DNA of 64,000 nucleotides, taken from Actinokineospora iranica. Lineage in GTDB: Bacteria > Actinomycetota > Actinomycetes > Mycobacteriales > Pseudonocardiaceae. Location of the stretch: the NCBI RefSeq assembly GCF_900101685.1, contig NZ_FMZZ01000006.1, positions 1-64,000 of the forward strand, in the 5' to 3' direction. Shown piece by piece: positions 45,186 to 53,042 of this stretch; position 1 is the first letter of the stretch, and the number at the start of each line of letters is the position of its first letter. The translations under genes were made by a program, and so were the position numbers. The notes under the pieces were generated by a model, which was not told the DNA's origin, did not search any database, and saw only the letters and a list, made by a program, of their open reading frames with translations.

Positions 45186-45949
45186 TGCTTGTCGACGACC
45201 TCGGCGAGCCGGTCCCGCTGACCGGCCCGCCGAGCCGCGTGGTGAGCCTGGTGCCGTCGCTGACCGACGCGGTGGAGACCACCGCGCCCGGATTGCTGGT
45301 CGGCGCGACGGATTACTGCACCCACCCGTCCACATTGGACGTGACGCGGGTCGGTGGGTCGAAGTACCCGACGGTCGACGCGGTGCTGGACCTGCGCCCG
45401 GACCTGGTGATCGCCAACGCGGAAGAGAACCGGCCGCAGGACGTGGAACGGCTGCGCGCCAACGGGGTTCCGGTGTGGGTGACCGACGCCCCGGCGAGCG
45501 TGCCCGCCGGTTTGGCGTCCACCCGCAGGCTGCTGACCCAGGGCCTCGGGCTGACCGAGCCGGACTGGCTGCTCGCGGCCGAGGACGCCTGGCACGAGAC
45601 GCTTCCGGTGCGCGCCACCGCGATCATCCCGGTGTGGCGCAAACCCTGGGTGGTCGTCGGCCGCGACACCTTCGCGGGTGACCTGCTGCGCAGGCTCGGC
45701 GTCGCCAACGCCTACGCCGACCACCCCGACCGCTACCCGCGTCCGCCCCTGGCCGAGCTGAACGCGGCGCCAGCGGACCTGGTGGTGCTGCCCGACGAGC
45801 CGTACGCGTTCACCGCGACCGACGGCCCGGAAGCCTTTCCCGGCAAGCGGTTCGTGCTGGTCAACGGCCGCTACCTCACCTGGTACGGACCGTCGCTGGT
45901 CCCCGCCCGCGCCGAACTCGACGCCGCGGTCAGCGCCGCGCTCACCTGA
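45185..45949 (+). CDS. Cobalamin/metal-receptor-like protein without a signal peptide
   Basis: A 254-residue protein of the helical-backbone metal receptor family (BtuF/periplasmic binding, TroA superfamily). RVVSLVPSLTDAV at the start, VGGSKYPTVDAVLDLRPDLVIA near 55 and WRKPWVVVGRDTFAGDLLRRLGVAN near 140 are typical. There is no signal peptide, lipobox or transmembrane segment, and no ABC transporter next to it, so it should be cytoplasmic. Its GTG lies in the stop codon of the F420 reductase, which couples the two genes. Ligand unknown. Confidence 0.82.
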   Translation: MLVDDLGEPVPLTGPPSRVVSLVPSLTDAVETTAPGLLVGATDYCTHPSTLDVTRVGGSKYPTVDAVLDLRPDLVIANAEENRPQDVERLRANGVPVWVTDAPASVPAGLASTRRLLTQGLGLTEPDWLLAAEDAWHETLPVRATAIIPVWRKPWVVVGRDTFAGDLLRRLGVANAYADHPDRYPRPPLAELNAAPADLVVLPDEPYAFTATDGPEAFPGKRFVLVNGRYLTWYGPSLVPARAELDAAVSAALT

Positions 45950-46886
45950 ACTCGTCGGTCGCGTCCCGCAGGGCTTCGAGCACGCCCGGGTCCGACGCGG
46001 CGTGCCCGGCGGGCAGGATCGTCAGCCGCGCGTCCGGCCACGCCTGGCTCAGCTCCCACGCGGTGACCGGCGGGCACACCACGTCGTAGCGGCCCTGCAC
46101 GATGCGGCCCGGGATGCCCGCGAGCGCGCCCGCGTCGCGGATGAGCTGGTCTTCCGCGAGCCAGCCGAGATTGGTGAAGTAGTGCAGCGCGATCCGGGCG
46201 AACGGCACCGCGAACGTGGCCGCGGCGTACTGGGCGACCAGCGCGGGGTTGGGCAGCAGGGACACCGCGGCGCCCTCCCAGTTGCTCCACGCGCTGGCCG
46301 CGGCGGCGCGGGTGCCCGGGTCCGGGCTGGTGATCATGTCCTGGTAGGCGGCCAGCGGGTCGCGTCCCTCGGGCACCAGCGCGCGGAACTTCGCCCACGC
46401 CTCCGGGAACAACGCGCCAGCGCCACCCCGGTACAGCCAGTCCAACTCCTTGCCGCGCAACAGGAACACGCCCCGCAGGATGATCTCGGTGACCCGCTCG
46501 GGATGGGTCTGCGCGTACGCGACGGCGAGGGTCGCGCCCCAGGAGCCGCCGAACAGCTGCCACCGGTCGACGCCCAGGTGCTCCCGCAGCCGTTCGAGGT
46601 CGGCGACCAGGTGCCAGGTCGTGTTCGCCGCCAGGTCCACCCCGGGCGCGCTCACGTGCGGCGTGCTGCGGCCCGCGCCGCGCTGGTCGAACAGCACGAT
46701 CCGGTACGCGGCCGGGTCGAAGTGCCTGCGCTGCACCGGAGTGGACCCTGCCCCCGGCCCGCCGTGCAGCACCACGACCGGCTTCCCCGCCGGGTTCCCG
46801 CTGACCTCCCAGTACACCCGCTGCCCGTCGCCGACGTCGAGCATCCCGCGGTCGTACGCCTCGATCGGCGGGTAGAGGGCGCGCAT
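45942..46886 (-). CDS. pip: Proline iminopeptidase
   Basis: A 314-residue alpha/beta hydrolase of family S33. VLHGGPGAGSTP carries the HGGPG oxyanion motif, DQRGAGRSTPH follows, the nucleophile is in GGSWGATLA near residue 112, the Asp in GRYDVVCP near 268 and the His in PAGHAASD near 295. It removes N-terminal proline from peptides in the cytoplasm. It converges with the receptor-like gene and overlaps it by eight bases. Confidence 0.95.
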   Translation of the reverse strand: MRALYPPIEAYDRGMLDVGDGQRVYWEVSGNPAGKPVVVLHGGPGAGSTPVQRRHFDPAAYRIVLFDQRGAGRSTPHVSAPGVDLAANTTWHLVADLERLREHLGVDRWQLFGGSWGATLAVAYAQTHPERVTEIILRGVFLLRGKELDWLYRGGAGALFPEAWAKFRALVPEGRDPLAAYQDMITSPDPGTRAAAASAWSNWEGAAVSLLPNPALVAQYAAATFAVPFARIALHYFTNLGWLAEDQLIRDAGALAGIPGRIVQGRYDVVCPPVTAWELSQAWPDARLTILPAGHAASDPGVLEALRDATDEFR

Positions 46887-46900
46887 ACCCCCATGCTGCC

Positions 46901-47530
46901 CTATGCCGGGCCTGGCACCGAGGTCAGAAGCCAGGTTCGCAGGCGGCGGGTGATCTCGTCGGCGATGGCGGGGCGGGCGTCGGGCTCGTCCTCGTAGCGG
47001 ACGCGCAGGGCGCGCATCGCGTCCAGGAGGTCGCGTTCCTCCGGTGGGTCGTAGTGGCCGACGGCGGCGATGAGGGACGTGGCGTGATACGGGGTGACCA
47101 CCCCGTCCAGGCAGGAACCGGCGGCGTTGAAGCAGGCCATCGGGAAATACGCGCCGTCCCGGCCCACCAGGGTGCGGGGCGGGACCCGCGACAGCACGGG
47201 CCCGGCGATCTCGTCGTCGCGGGTGGCGTGCCGCCGCGGGTCCTCGGCCTGCTCGGCCAACGGCTCCCGCAGCGCGGTCACACAGGCGAAGCTGGCTTTC
47301 TCCAACTCGCTTCCGGTGCGCCGCTGGGCGGGGTCGTCCCAGTGCGCCAAGACCGTCCGATAGGCCTCGATGACGGCGCTGGCGCCTTCGCCGCCGTAGC
47401 CCAGCAGGGCGCAGCCGTGGATGAACTCGGTCAGCGCGCGGCGCAGAGCCTGTTCCGGGTGCGCCCGCGCGTGCTCTTCGCCGTCCTCATGGAGTTGCCT
47501 GATCCGCTGCGCTACTCCCAGTGGTCGCAT
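46901..47530 (-). CDS. Hypothetical protein
   Basis: A 209-residue soluble, mostly helical protein without signal peptide or a motif I recognise. Features are an acidic, alanine-rich helical start, HGCALLGYGGEGAS near residue 38 and YFPMACFNAAGSCLDG near 128 with two cysteines. Coding is supported by strong GC bias at third positions and tight placement between two genes. The ATG overlaps the end of the upstream secreted-protein gene by 44 bases, so a later start is possible. Confidence 0.6.
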   Translation of the reverse strand: MRPLGVAQRIRQLHEDGEEHARAHPEQALRRALTEFIHGCALLGYGGEGASAVIEAYRTVLAHWDDPAQRRTGSELEKASFACVTALREPLAEQAEDPRRHATRDDEIAGPVLSRVPPRTLVGRDGAYFPMACFNAAGSCLDGVVTPYHATSLIAAVGHYDPPEERDLLDAMRALRVRYEDEPDARPAIADEITRRLRTWLLTSVPGPA

Positions 47531-48077
47531 GTGTTCCAGCGTAGGTGAGCCGCCAGGGGCTCCGCTGGTCCACGCGGTCGGTCACGGCGGGCTGCCAGTA
47601 GGCGCATTCGGTCCAGTCGTTGTTGGGTTCGGTGTAGATGGTGGCGATGTCGCTGTTGGCGTCATTGACGACGACGTTGCCCCGGCGTTCTGTGCCCCGG
47701 TACTGCAAGATGTAGCGGGTGTTCCCCGGGTCGCCCGGCCGTGGGAAGCCGTAGCTGACGACGCGGTCGGCGCAGCGCATGAAGTCGTTGACGTGGACGT
47801 TCGGGTCGTGCGGACCGGACGGGCGCGGGTCGAGCAGCATGTGCCGCAGCGAACTGCACCGCCACTGGCGGGTCTCCCCCGTGCTGACGTTGATCCAGCC
47901 CATCAGCAGGAACTGCTCGTCCACGGCGTAGGCCATGCAGTCGTCCATCCGGGCGTCGAGCTTGGCCGGGTCGAAGTCGAAACCGGGGGCCGGGTCCGCG
48001 CTGGCGGCCGGGCCGGTGGTCACCGCCAGTGCCGCGACAGCGGCTCCGGCGGCGATGCGGGTGAAGGCGCGACGCAT
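47487..48077 (-). CDS. Secreted hypothetical protein
   Basis: A 196-residue protein with a Sec signal peptide (MRRAFTRIAAGAAVAALAV, cleavage near AASA-DP at about residue 27). The mature part has cysteines at DDCMAYAV, RWRCSSL-like RQWRCSS, MRCADRVV and TECAYW, suggesting two disulfides. No known domain recognised. The ATG at 48077 is chosen because it begins the signal peptide; the frame is open further upstream to 48407 without a signal. It probably acts in the cell wall or medium. Confidence 0.75.
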   Translation of the reverse strand: MRRAFTRIAAGAAVAALAVTTGPAASADPAPGFDFDPAKLDARMDDCMAYAVDEQFLLMGWINVSTGETRQWRCSSLRHMLLDPRPSGPHDPNVHVNDFMRCADRVVSYGFPRPGDPGNTRYILQYRGTERRGNVVVNDANSDIATIYTEPNNDWTECAYWQPAVTDRVDQRSPWRLTYAGTHATTGSSAADQATP

Positions 48078-48253
48078 CGAGTCCCCCTTGTCTCTGTGCT
48101 TGCACGTGTGGCGAAGCCCCATTCGCCACACCTGGGGGTAGACAGAGACGGCGGGCCGCACGCACGCCAAGGTCAAGTTCACTCGCTCGGCCCAGGCCGA
48201 CCGGCGGGCGCGACGCGGCCGGCCGTGGAATCGCCGACCGCGTCGCGGGTCCG

Positions 48254-49138
48254 TCAGTGGAAGGCGTGCTCGGGAGCGGGGAACTCGCGCCCGCGCACAT
48301 CGGCGGCGAACTGCTCGGCCGCGTTCAGCAGCACGCCCGCCACATCGGCGTAGCGCTTGACGAACCGGGGCGCCTTCGCCCGGCGCAGCCCCGCCATGTC
48401 CTGCCACACCAGAACCTGCGCGTCGCAGTCGGGCCCGGCGCCGATCCCGACCGTCGGCACCCGAAGCTCATGGGTGACCCGCTTGGCGACCTCGGCGGGC
48501 ACCATCTCCATGACCACCGCGAACGCCCCGGCTTCCTGCAGGGCCAGCGCGTCGGCGACCACAGTGTCCCCCGCGTCCCCACGCCCCTGGACGCGGTAGC
48601 CGCCCAGGTTGTGCTCGCTCTGCGGGGTGAACCCGATGTGCCCCATCACCGGGACGCCCGCGGTGGTGATCGCCTGGACGTGCGGCGCGAACGCCTTGCC
48701 GCCCTCCAGCTTCACCGCGTGCGCGCGCCCCTCCTTCATGAACCGCACCGCCGTGGCCACGGCCTGCTCCGGCGAGAGCTGGTAGGACCCGAACGGCAGG
48801 TCGGCGACGACGAGCGCCCGCCGGGCGGCCCGGGTGACCGAGCGGACCAGCGGGATCAGCTCGTCCACCGTGACCGGCAGGGAGGTGTCGTACCCGTAGA
48901 CGTTGTTGGCGGCGGAGTCGCCGACGAGGAGCACCGGGATGCCCGCCTCGTCGAACAGCTCGGCCGTGTACATGTCGTAGGCGGTGAGCATGGGCCAAGG
49001 CTCGCCCCGCTCCTTGAGTTCCCGCAGGTGGTGGACGCGTACTCGCTGCACAGGCTTGTCGCCTTGCGCTGCGGCGCCCGTCCCGTAGGGAGCGGTGGTT
49101 TCCGGGTTCTGGCCAGCGGAGTTCAGCTCAGCGGACAT
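48254..49138 (-). CDS. panB: 3-methyl-2-oxobutanoate hydroxymethyltransferase
   Basis: A 294-residue PanB with [37 protein letters not shown] (metal-binding Asp), [21 protein letters not shown] and [19 protein letters not shown] in the expected order. It transfers a hydroxymethyl group from methylene-tetrahydrofolate to 2-oxoisovalerate, the first committed step of pantothenate synthesis. The first 30 residues are a nonconserved extension. In M. tuberculosis panB neighbours the glnA2-hip1 genes, as it does here at greater distance. The spacer 49139-49381 shows no gene. Confidence 0.97.
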   Translation of the reverse strand: MSAELNSAGQNPETTAPYGTGAAAQGDKPVQRVRVHHLRELKERGEPWPMLTAYDMYTAELFDEAGIPVLLVGDSAANNVYGYDTSLPVTVDELIPLVRSVTRAARRALVVADLPFGSYQLSPEQAVATAVRFMKEGRAHAVKLEGGKAFAPHVQAITTAGVPVMGHIGFTPQSEHNLGGYRVQGRGDAGDTVVADALALQEAGAFAVVMEMVPAEVAKRVTHELRVPTVGIGAGPDCDAQVLVWQDMAGLRRAKAPRFVKRYADVAGVLLNAAEQFAADVRGREFPAPEHAFH

Positions 49139-49381
49139 CGCTGTCTACCGTCCTTCCCTCGAAGCCCGCGTCATCGCGGGTCCCCGGGTTCTACGCGGAT
49201 GGCTTACCCCGAAAGCGTGACACCAGCCTCCCCCACCGGCGACCCCCTGCGACGGACTTCACACGCGGGACACCCCCACCCAGCGACGCCGATCACCATC
49301 CGCGACCAGCCCATCTCCCGCAGTACTGTTCGGAAGTGACAGAAACGCCGCGCGATCTTGTGGCGATAGGGTTACGTGTAC

Positions 49382-50455
49382 ATGAATTCGGGGATCGCGC
49401 CAGGCCACCCACGGGCCACCTTCGCCGACCGCGTGGCCGCCCGCCTCTACACCGAGGTGACCTCCCGCCCCATGCTGCGCCCAGCCAGAGACGCGGCCAG
49501 TTGGCTCGCGACGGCGGTCGCGGCAGCGGTCCACCTGCTCACCCTGGGCCTGGCGGTGCTGGGCGTGCTGGTGGTCGCGCTGGCCGACCCCGGCTTCCCC
49601 CTGCTCCCCATCGTGTTGGGCGCCGCCCTGGTCGGCCTGTCCATCCTGATGCGCCCCCGCCTGGGCAAACTCCCCCGAGACGCGATAGCTGTCGACCGCG
49701 CGGCGGCCCCCACCCTGCACGCCCTGGTCGACCGGGTCACCGACAGCCTCGACGCCGAACCGGTCTGGCGGATCATCCTGACCCCCGACTACAACGCGGG
49801 CTACGCCAGCGTCGGCCTGCTGCGCAGGCCCGTGCTCATGATCGGCTACCCCCTGTGGAACCTCCTGGAACCCCAGGAGCGGGTAGCCCTGCTCGGCCAC
49901 GAACTAGGCCACGGCGTCAACGGCGACTCCCGACGGGGCCTGGTGGTCGGATCGTCCCTGCACAGCCTCACCGAACTGCACCAGGCGATGCAGGTCCGCA
50001 CACCCCTGGCGGCCCGGATCGCCCTGGGCGTCCTCGCACTGCCGGTACGAGGCATCCTGACCATCCAGGAACGCCTCCTGGCCCATTCAGGGCAACACGC
50101 CGAATACTTCGCCGACCACCTGTCAGCCAGACTGGCCGGAGCCGACGCGGCCTGCTCAACCCTGGAAAAACTCGACGAGGCGACGGCCGCCATGGCCGCC
50201 ATCCGCACCGCCCTGGTCCGCGGAGACCCGGACATCTGGGCGGCATCACGAACCTGGCAGGAAACCCGAACCCCCACCAAACCCACCGAGAAACACCGCA
50301 TCGACGCCACCCACCCAGCCACATCCCTGCGAATAGCAGCCCTAGCCAGCCGCGACTACGGAGGCCCAGCCGTCATCTGCGGCAAGGGCGAATCCGACCT
50401 CATAGACACCGAACTGGCCCCCTTCACCCAGGCGATCACCAACGCCCTGCGCTAA
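49382..50455 (+). CDS. M48-family (HtpX-like) membrane metalloprotease
   Basis: A 357-residue protein with two N-terminal transmembrane segments at about residues 40-95 (AVAAAVHLLTLGLAVLGVLVVAL and LLPIVLGAALVGLSILM). GHELGHGVNGD near residue 172 carries the HExxH zinc motif, and HAEYFADHLSARLAG near 240 supplies the third ligand (Glu) in the ExxxD helix. HtpX-like proteases degrade misfolded membrane proteins with the active site in the cytoplasm. The start may be the ATG at 49382 or a GTG at 49376. It is convergent with the secretion operon. Confidence 0.87.
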   Translation: MNSGIAPGHPRATFADRVAARLYTEVTSRPMLRPARDAASWLATAVAAAVHLLTLGLAVLGVLVVALADPGFPLLPIVLGAALVGLSILMRPRLGKLPRDAIAVDRAAAPTLHALVDRVTDSLDAEPVWRIILTPDYNAGYASVGLLRRPVLMIGYPLWNLLEPQERVALLGHELGHGVNGDSRRGLVVGSSLHSLTELHQAMQVRTPLAARIALGVLALPVRGILTIQERLLAHSGQHAEYFADHLSARLAGADAACSTLEKLDEATAAMAAIRTALVRGDPDIWAASRTWQETRTPTKPTEKHRIDATHPATSLRIAALASRDYGGPAVICGKGESDLIDTELAPFTQAITNALR

Positions 50456-50512
50456 CCAGGCGAACACCCGCCCACCAAAGCTTTCACGGGGTGAAGTAGC
50501 GGACCTGCGCAC

Positions 50513-50688
50513 CTGCCAGACCGAACCCGCGCCCGCCGAGTGCTCGTTTGGGTGGAGTGGTTTCTCTGGGGGAGAAGGAAGATCGCTAAGCTGGCCGCGC
50601 GTGTGATGCCGCAGGCTTCCCACCCTCTTTCACACGGGCGATCTTCCTTCATAGGGGCCCCAGAGAAACCACTCCACCCAAACGAGCA
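50513..50688. repeat. Large inverted-repeat element, copy 2
   Basis: It has the same architecture as copy 1: a 31-bp perfect outer stem (50541-50571 with 50658-50688), a 2/7-nt internal loop, a 13-bp perfect inner stem (50574-50586 with 50638-50650) and a 51-nt top with CGTGTGA pairing with TCACACG and a GCCGCAGGC hairpin. Five stem pairs differ from copy 1, and in each both strands changed. It fills the convergent gap between the M48 protease and the secretion operon. Confidence 0.9.
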
Positions 50689-50709
50689 GCCCCACGAAGC
50701 GCCACAGAC

Positions 50710-50919
50710 CTAGTCCGAGTCCGAGTCTTCCCCACGCCAGGCCTCATCAGCCTTGTCAGCAGCCCGAGTCCGCTCCCGAGCGATCTCCAGAGCCCGCTCA
50801 GCCGTGGCCCGATCCGGATAAGGCCCGAGCCGATCAATGGCACGGGACAGCGTCCCATGCTCGACCTCACCCGTGCGCGTGTTGTAGTACCACCCAGGGG
50901 CCGGATTGTCGTCACGCAT
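50710..50919 (-). CDS. Small conserved actinobacterial protein (SPOR-like)
   Basis: A 69-residue acidic protein. GWYYNTRTGEVEHGTLSRAI is followed by DRLGPYPDRATAERALEIARER, a layout seen in short actinobacterial proteins annotated as SPOR-like. The ATG at 50919 has GGGGGTAG upstream and starts two bases after the preceding stop, so it looks like the last gene of the secretion operon. Function unknown. Confidence 0.72.
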   Translation of the reverse strand: MRDDNPAPGWYYNTRTGEVEHGTLSRAIDRLGPYPDRATAERALEIARERTRAADKADEAWRGEDSDSD

Positions 50920-50921
50920 AA

Positions 50922-51392
50922 CTACCCCCAAGTAGGAGCAGGAAACCCACGCGGCGGCGTGTCCTGATTGGCATTCTGATGCTGGCTCGGAATCGGATCA
51001 AGACACGACACGAAGACCTCATGCCGTTCCGGGTCCTCGATCCGCCGCCCGTTGCGCTCCCGGTAGACCAGCTCACCATCGGCGTCGATCTCCACGAAGC
51101 ACCCGACCTCAGCCAGCTGCTCCTCGTCAAGATCGACCAAGCGCTCCTTGCGGGACGGGACAACCCGGTACTCCGGCCAGTTCAAATGCGCGTACACCTG
51201 GTGGAACTCGTGTAGCAGGTGCGTCATCTGCTGCTGCCACGGCAACGGCATGGCCTCGGCCAGCGACCGGGGCAGCACCACATACCCGTCGCTCACCCCG
51301 GGCCGGGGGGCGCGCAGGAAGTCCGTGATCGGCGTGCTGGACGCGGGCGGGCCTGCGTGGCGCGGGATGGGCCCCGGGCTGTACATGTTCAT
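50922..51392 (-). CDS. Hypothetical protein of the secretion operon
   Basis: A 156-residue soluble protein, no signal peptide. The start is proline rich (SPGPIPRHAGPP). The middle has LPWQQQMTHLLHEFHQVYAHLNWPEYRVVPSRKE, helical with Trp and His, and the tail is proline and asparagine rich. I do not recognise a family. It lies 16 bases downstream of the NlpC/P60 gene and adjacent to the small SPOR-like gene, which places it in the operon. Confidence 0.65.
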   Translation of the reverse strand: MNMYSPGPIPRHAGPPASSTPITDFLRAPRPGVSDGYVVLPRSLAEAMPLPWQQQMTHLLHEFHQVYAHLNWPEYRVVPSRKERLVDLDEEQLAEVGCFVEIDADGELVYRERNGRRIEDPERHEVFVSCLDPIPSQHQNANQDTPPRGFPAPTWG

Positions 51393-51408
51393 GATCTGCC
51401 CTTTCTCA

Positions 51409-52416
51409 TCAGACCCCGGGTCGCACGGCCTGATTCATCAGTTCGCCTTCGGTCCAGCGGACCGGCCGGATGTGGACCGGCACGCCGTCCTGTTGCGCTT
51501 CCACGATCTTCCCGTCGCCGAGGTACATGGCCACGTGGTGGATCGTGCGCGGGTCGGACTCGTCGTAGGCCCAGAACAGCAGGTCGCCGGGCTGCGCCTG
51601 CTCGACCGGCAGCAGGGCGCCCGCCCGGTACTGCTCCCGGGAGGTGCGCGGCAGGGTGATACCGGAGGAACGGTACGCCTGGAGCATCAGGCTTGAGCAG
51701 TCGAACGAGTTCTGGTGGGTGGTAAGGGCGCCCCACTGGTAGGGCTTGCCCTGCTGGCCCAGCGCCCAGCGGATGGCGTCACCGGCGGCGGGGGTGGGGG
51801 CGGGCAGCAGGTTGCCGACGCCCTGGCCGCAGCCGGTGGCGTTGACGACCTGGCCGAGGTCGCCGATCAGGTGCGCCGCCATCGCCTCCCAGCGGTGGTA
51901 GCGGTCGGGGAACGCCGAGCGCTCGACGTCCTGGGCGGACTCGCCGGGGCGCTGCGACTCCCAGTTGGGGACGTCGAGCAGCACGTCGTAGAACTTGTTG
52001 ACCGCGTATGTCGGGTCGGTGACCTCGGCTGGGGAGCCCCAGCCCATGGACGGGCGCATCTGGAAGATGCCCAGCGAGTCGCGGTCGCCGTAGTTGAGGC
52101 TGCGCAGGCCGGACTCGGTCATGCCGGCCTGGATGGCGACCTGCCAGGCGCGCGGGGACAGGTTGCGCTGCTTGCCGATGCTGATGATCAGCGCGACCGT
52201 GCCGCGCTGCTCGTCGGTGAGCCTGCCCGCGTCGCCCGCGCCGGAGCCCGCCGGGCCGGTGCTGGCCGGGCCGAGGGTCGCGTTGCACGAGGCGAGCCGC
52301 ACCTGGCGGGCCTGCGCGGCCTGCTCGTTCTGCACGACGGAGGTGAGCGCTCCGGTGCCGATAACGGCCGTCAGCGCGGCGACCGCCACGGTGCCGATGA
52401 TCACCGCCGACTTCAT
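51409..52416 (-). CDS. Secreted NlpC/P60 cell-wall hydrolase with transglycosylase-like segment
   Basis: A 335-residue protein with an N-terminal signal or anchor (KSAVIIGTVAVAALTAVIGTGAL). About residues 75-200 resemble a lytic transglycosylase-like region (WQVAIQAGMTESGLRSL, then FQMRPSMGWG). About 215-330 is an NlpC/P60 domain with catalytic Cys in NSFDCSSL near 239 and His in HHVAMYLG near 292. It can open peptidoglycan for the secretion apparatus, as VirB1-type proteins do. The ATG at 52416 follows GGAGGGCC and overlaps the previous stop (ATGA). Confidence 0.88.
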   Translation of the reverse strand: MKSAVIIGTVAVAALTAVIGTGALTSVVQNEQAAQARQVRLASCNATLGPASTGPAGSGAGDAGRLTDEQRGTVALIISIGKQRNLSPRAWQVAIQAGMTESGLRSLNYGDRDSLGIFQMRPSMGWGSPAEVTDPTYAVNKFYDVLLDVPNWESQRPGESAQDVERSAFPDRYHRWEAMAAHLIGDLGQVVNATGCGQGVGNLLPAPTPAAGDAIRWALGQQGKPYQWGALTTHQNSFDCSSLMLQAYRSSGITLPRTSREQYRAGALLPVEQAQPGDLLFWAYDESDPRTIHHVAMYLGDGKIVEAQQDGVPVHIRPVRWTEGELMNQAVRPGV

Positions 52417-53039
52417 CGGCCCTCCACCTGCTCGTAGTTCGCCACGCGCCACCCGTCGTCGGTCCTGATCGCGATGACGCGGATGCCCCCGCCGTCGGTG
52501 GGCACCTCGACCTCGACCGATTTCTCGAACGAGGTGATGGCCCGGATGTCGCCGGTCAGCCGGGTGCTCCTGATGTTCGCTGGCTCGATCGAGGCCATGA
52601 TCGCCATGTATTCCCGCGTGGTGAACGGGCGCAGCCGCTCCAGCCACTCCTGCGCGCTGAGACCCTCGGGGTGGTCGACCCACCGCTGCGCCCAGTCGCG
52701 CACCGTGTTGAGCGCGTCAGGCGCGGGCGGGACGGTGCTGGTCGGGCGGGGTGTCGAGGTGAGCCGGTTGGGCAGCGAGGACGTCGGCAGGTTGTTGCCG
52801 CCGGGTCCGGCGTCCGGGCGCTGGCCGGGTCGGGCCGTGGTCGTGGCCGCCGTCGAACTGCCGCCCGCGGCGACCTGGCCGCCGTTCTTGCCGACGACCT
52901 TGGGGATGACGATCCCGGCCCCGGTGAGCAGCAGGGCCACCACGAACGCCGCGACCGCGAGGTGCCGGGGCGAGCGCAGCGGCCAGCCCCACAGCTTGCG
53001 GTAGACCGCGGCGCGGCCGCGGTTGGTGCGGATCGGCAC
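52413..53039 (-). CDS. Membrane protein, VirB8/TcpC-like candidate
   Basis: A 208-residue protein with a basic cytoplasmic start, one transmembrane helix at about 27-49 (LAVAAFVVALLLTGAGIVI), a Thr/Pro-rich linker and a C-terminal NTF2-like domain (about 105-205) ending DGWRVANYEQVEGR. One helix followed by an NTF2-like domain is the layout of VirB8/TcpC proteins of type IV systems. Sequence similarity is weak, so this is inferred from layout and neighbours. Confidence 0.65.
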   Translation of the reverse strand: MPIRTNRGRAAVYRKLWGWPLRSPRHLAVAAFVVALLLTGAGIVIPKVVGKNGGQVAAGGSSTAATTTARPGQRPDAGPGGNNLPTSSLPNRLTSTPRPTSTVPPAPDALNTVRDWAQRWVDHPEGLSAQEWLERLRPFTTREYMAIMASIEPANIRSTRLTGDIRAITSFEKSVEVEVPTDGGGIRVIAIRTDDGWRVANYEQVEGR

Positions 53040-53042
53040 GGG

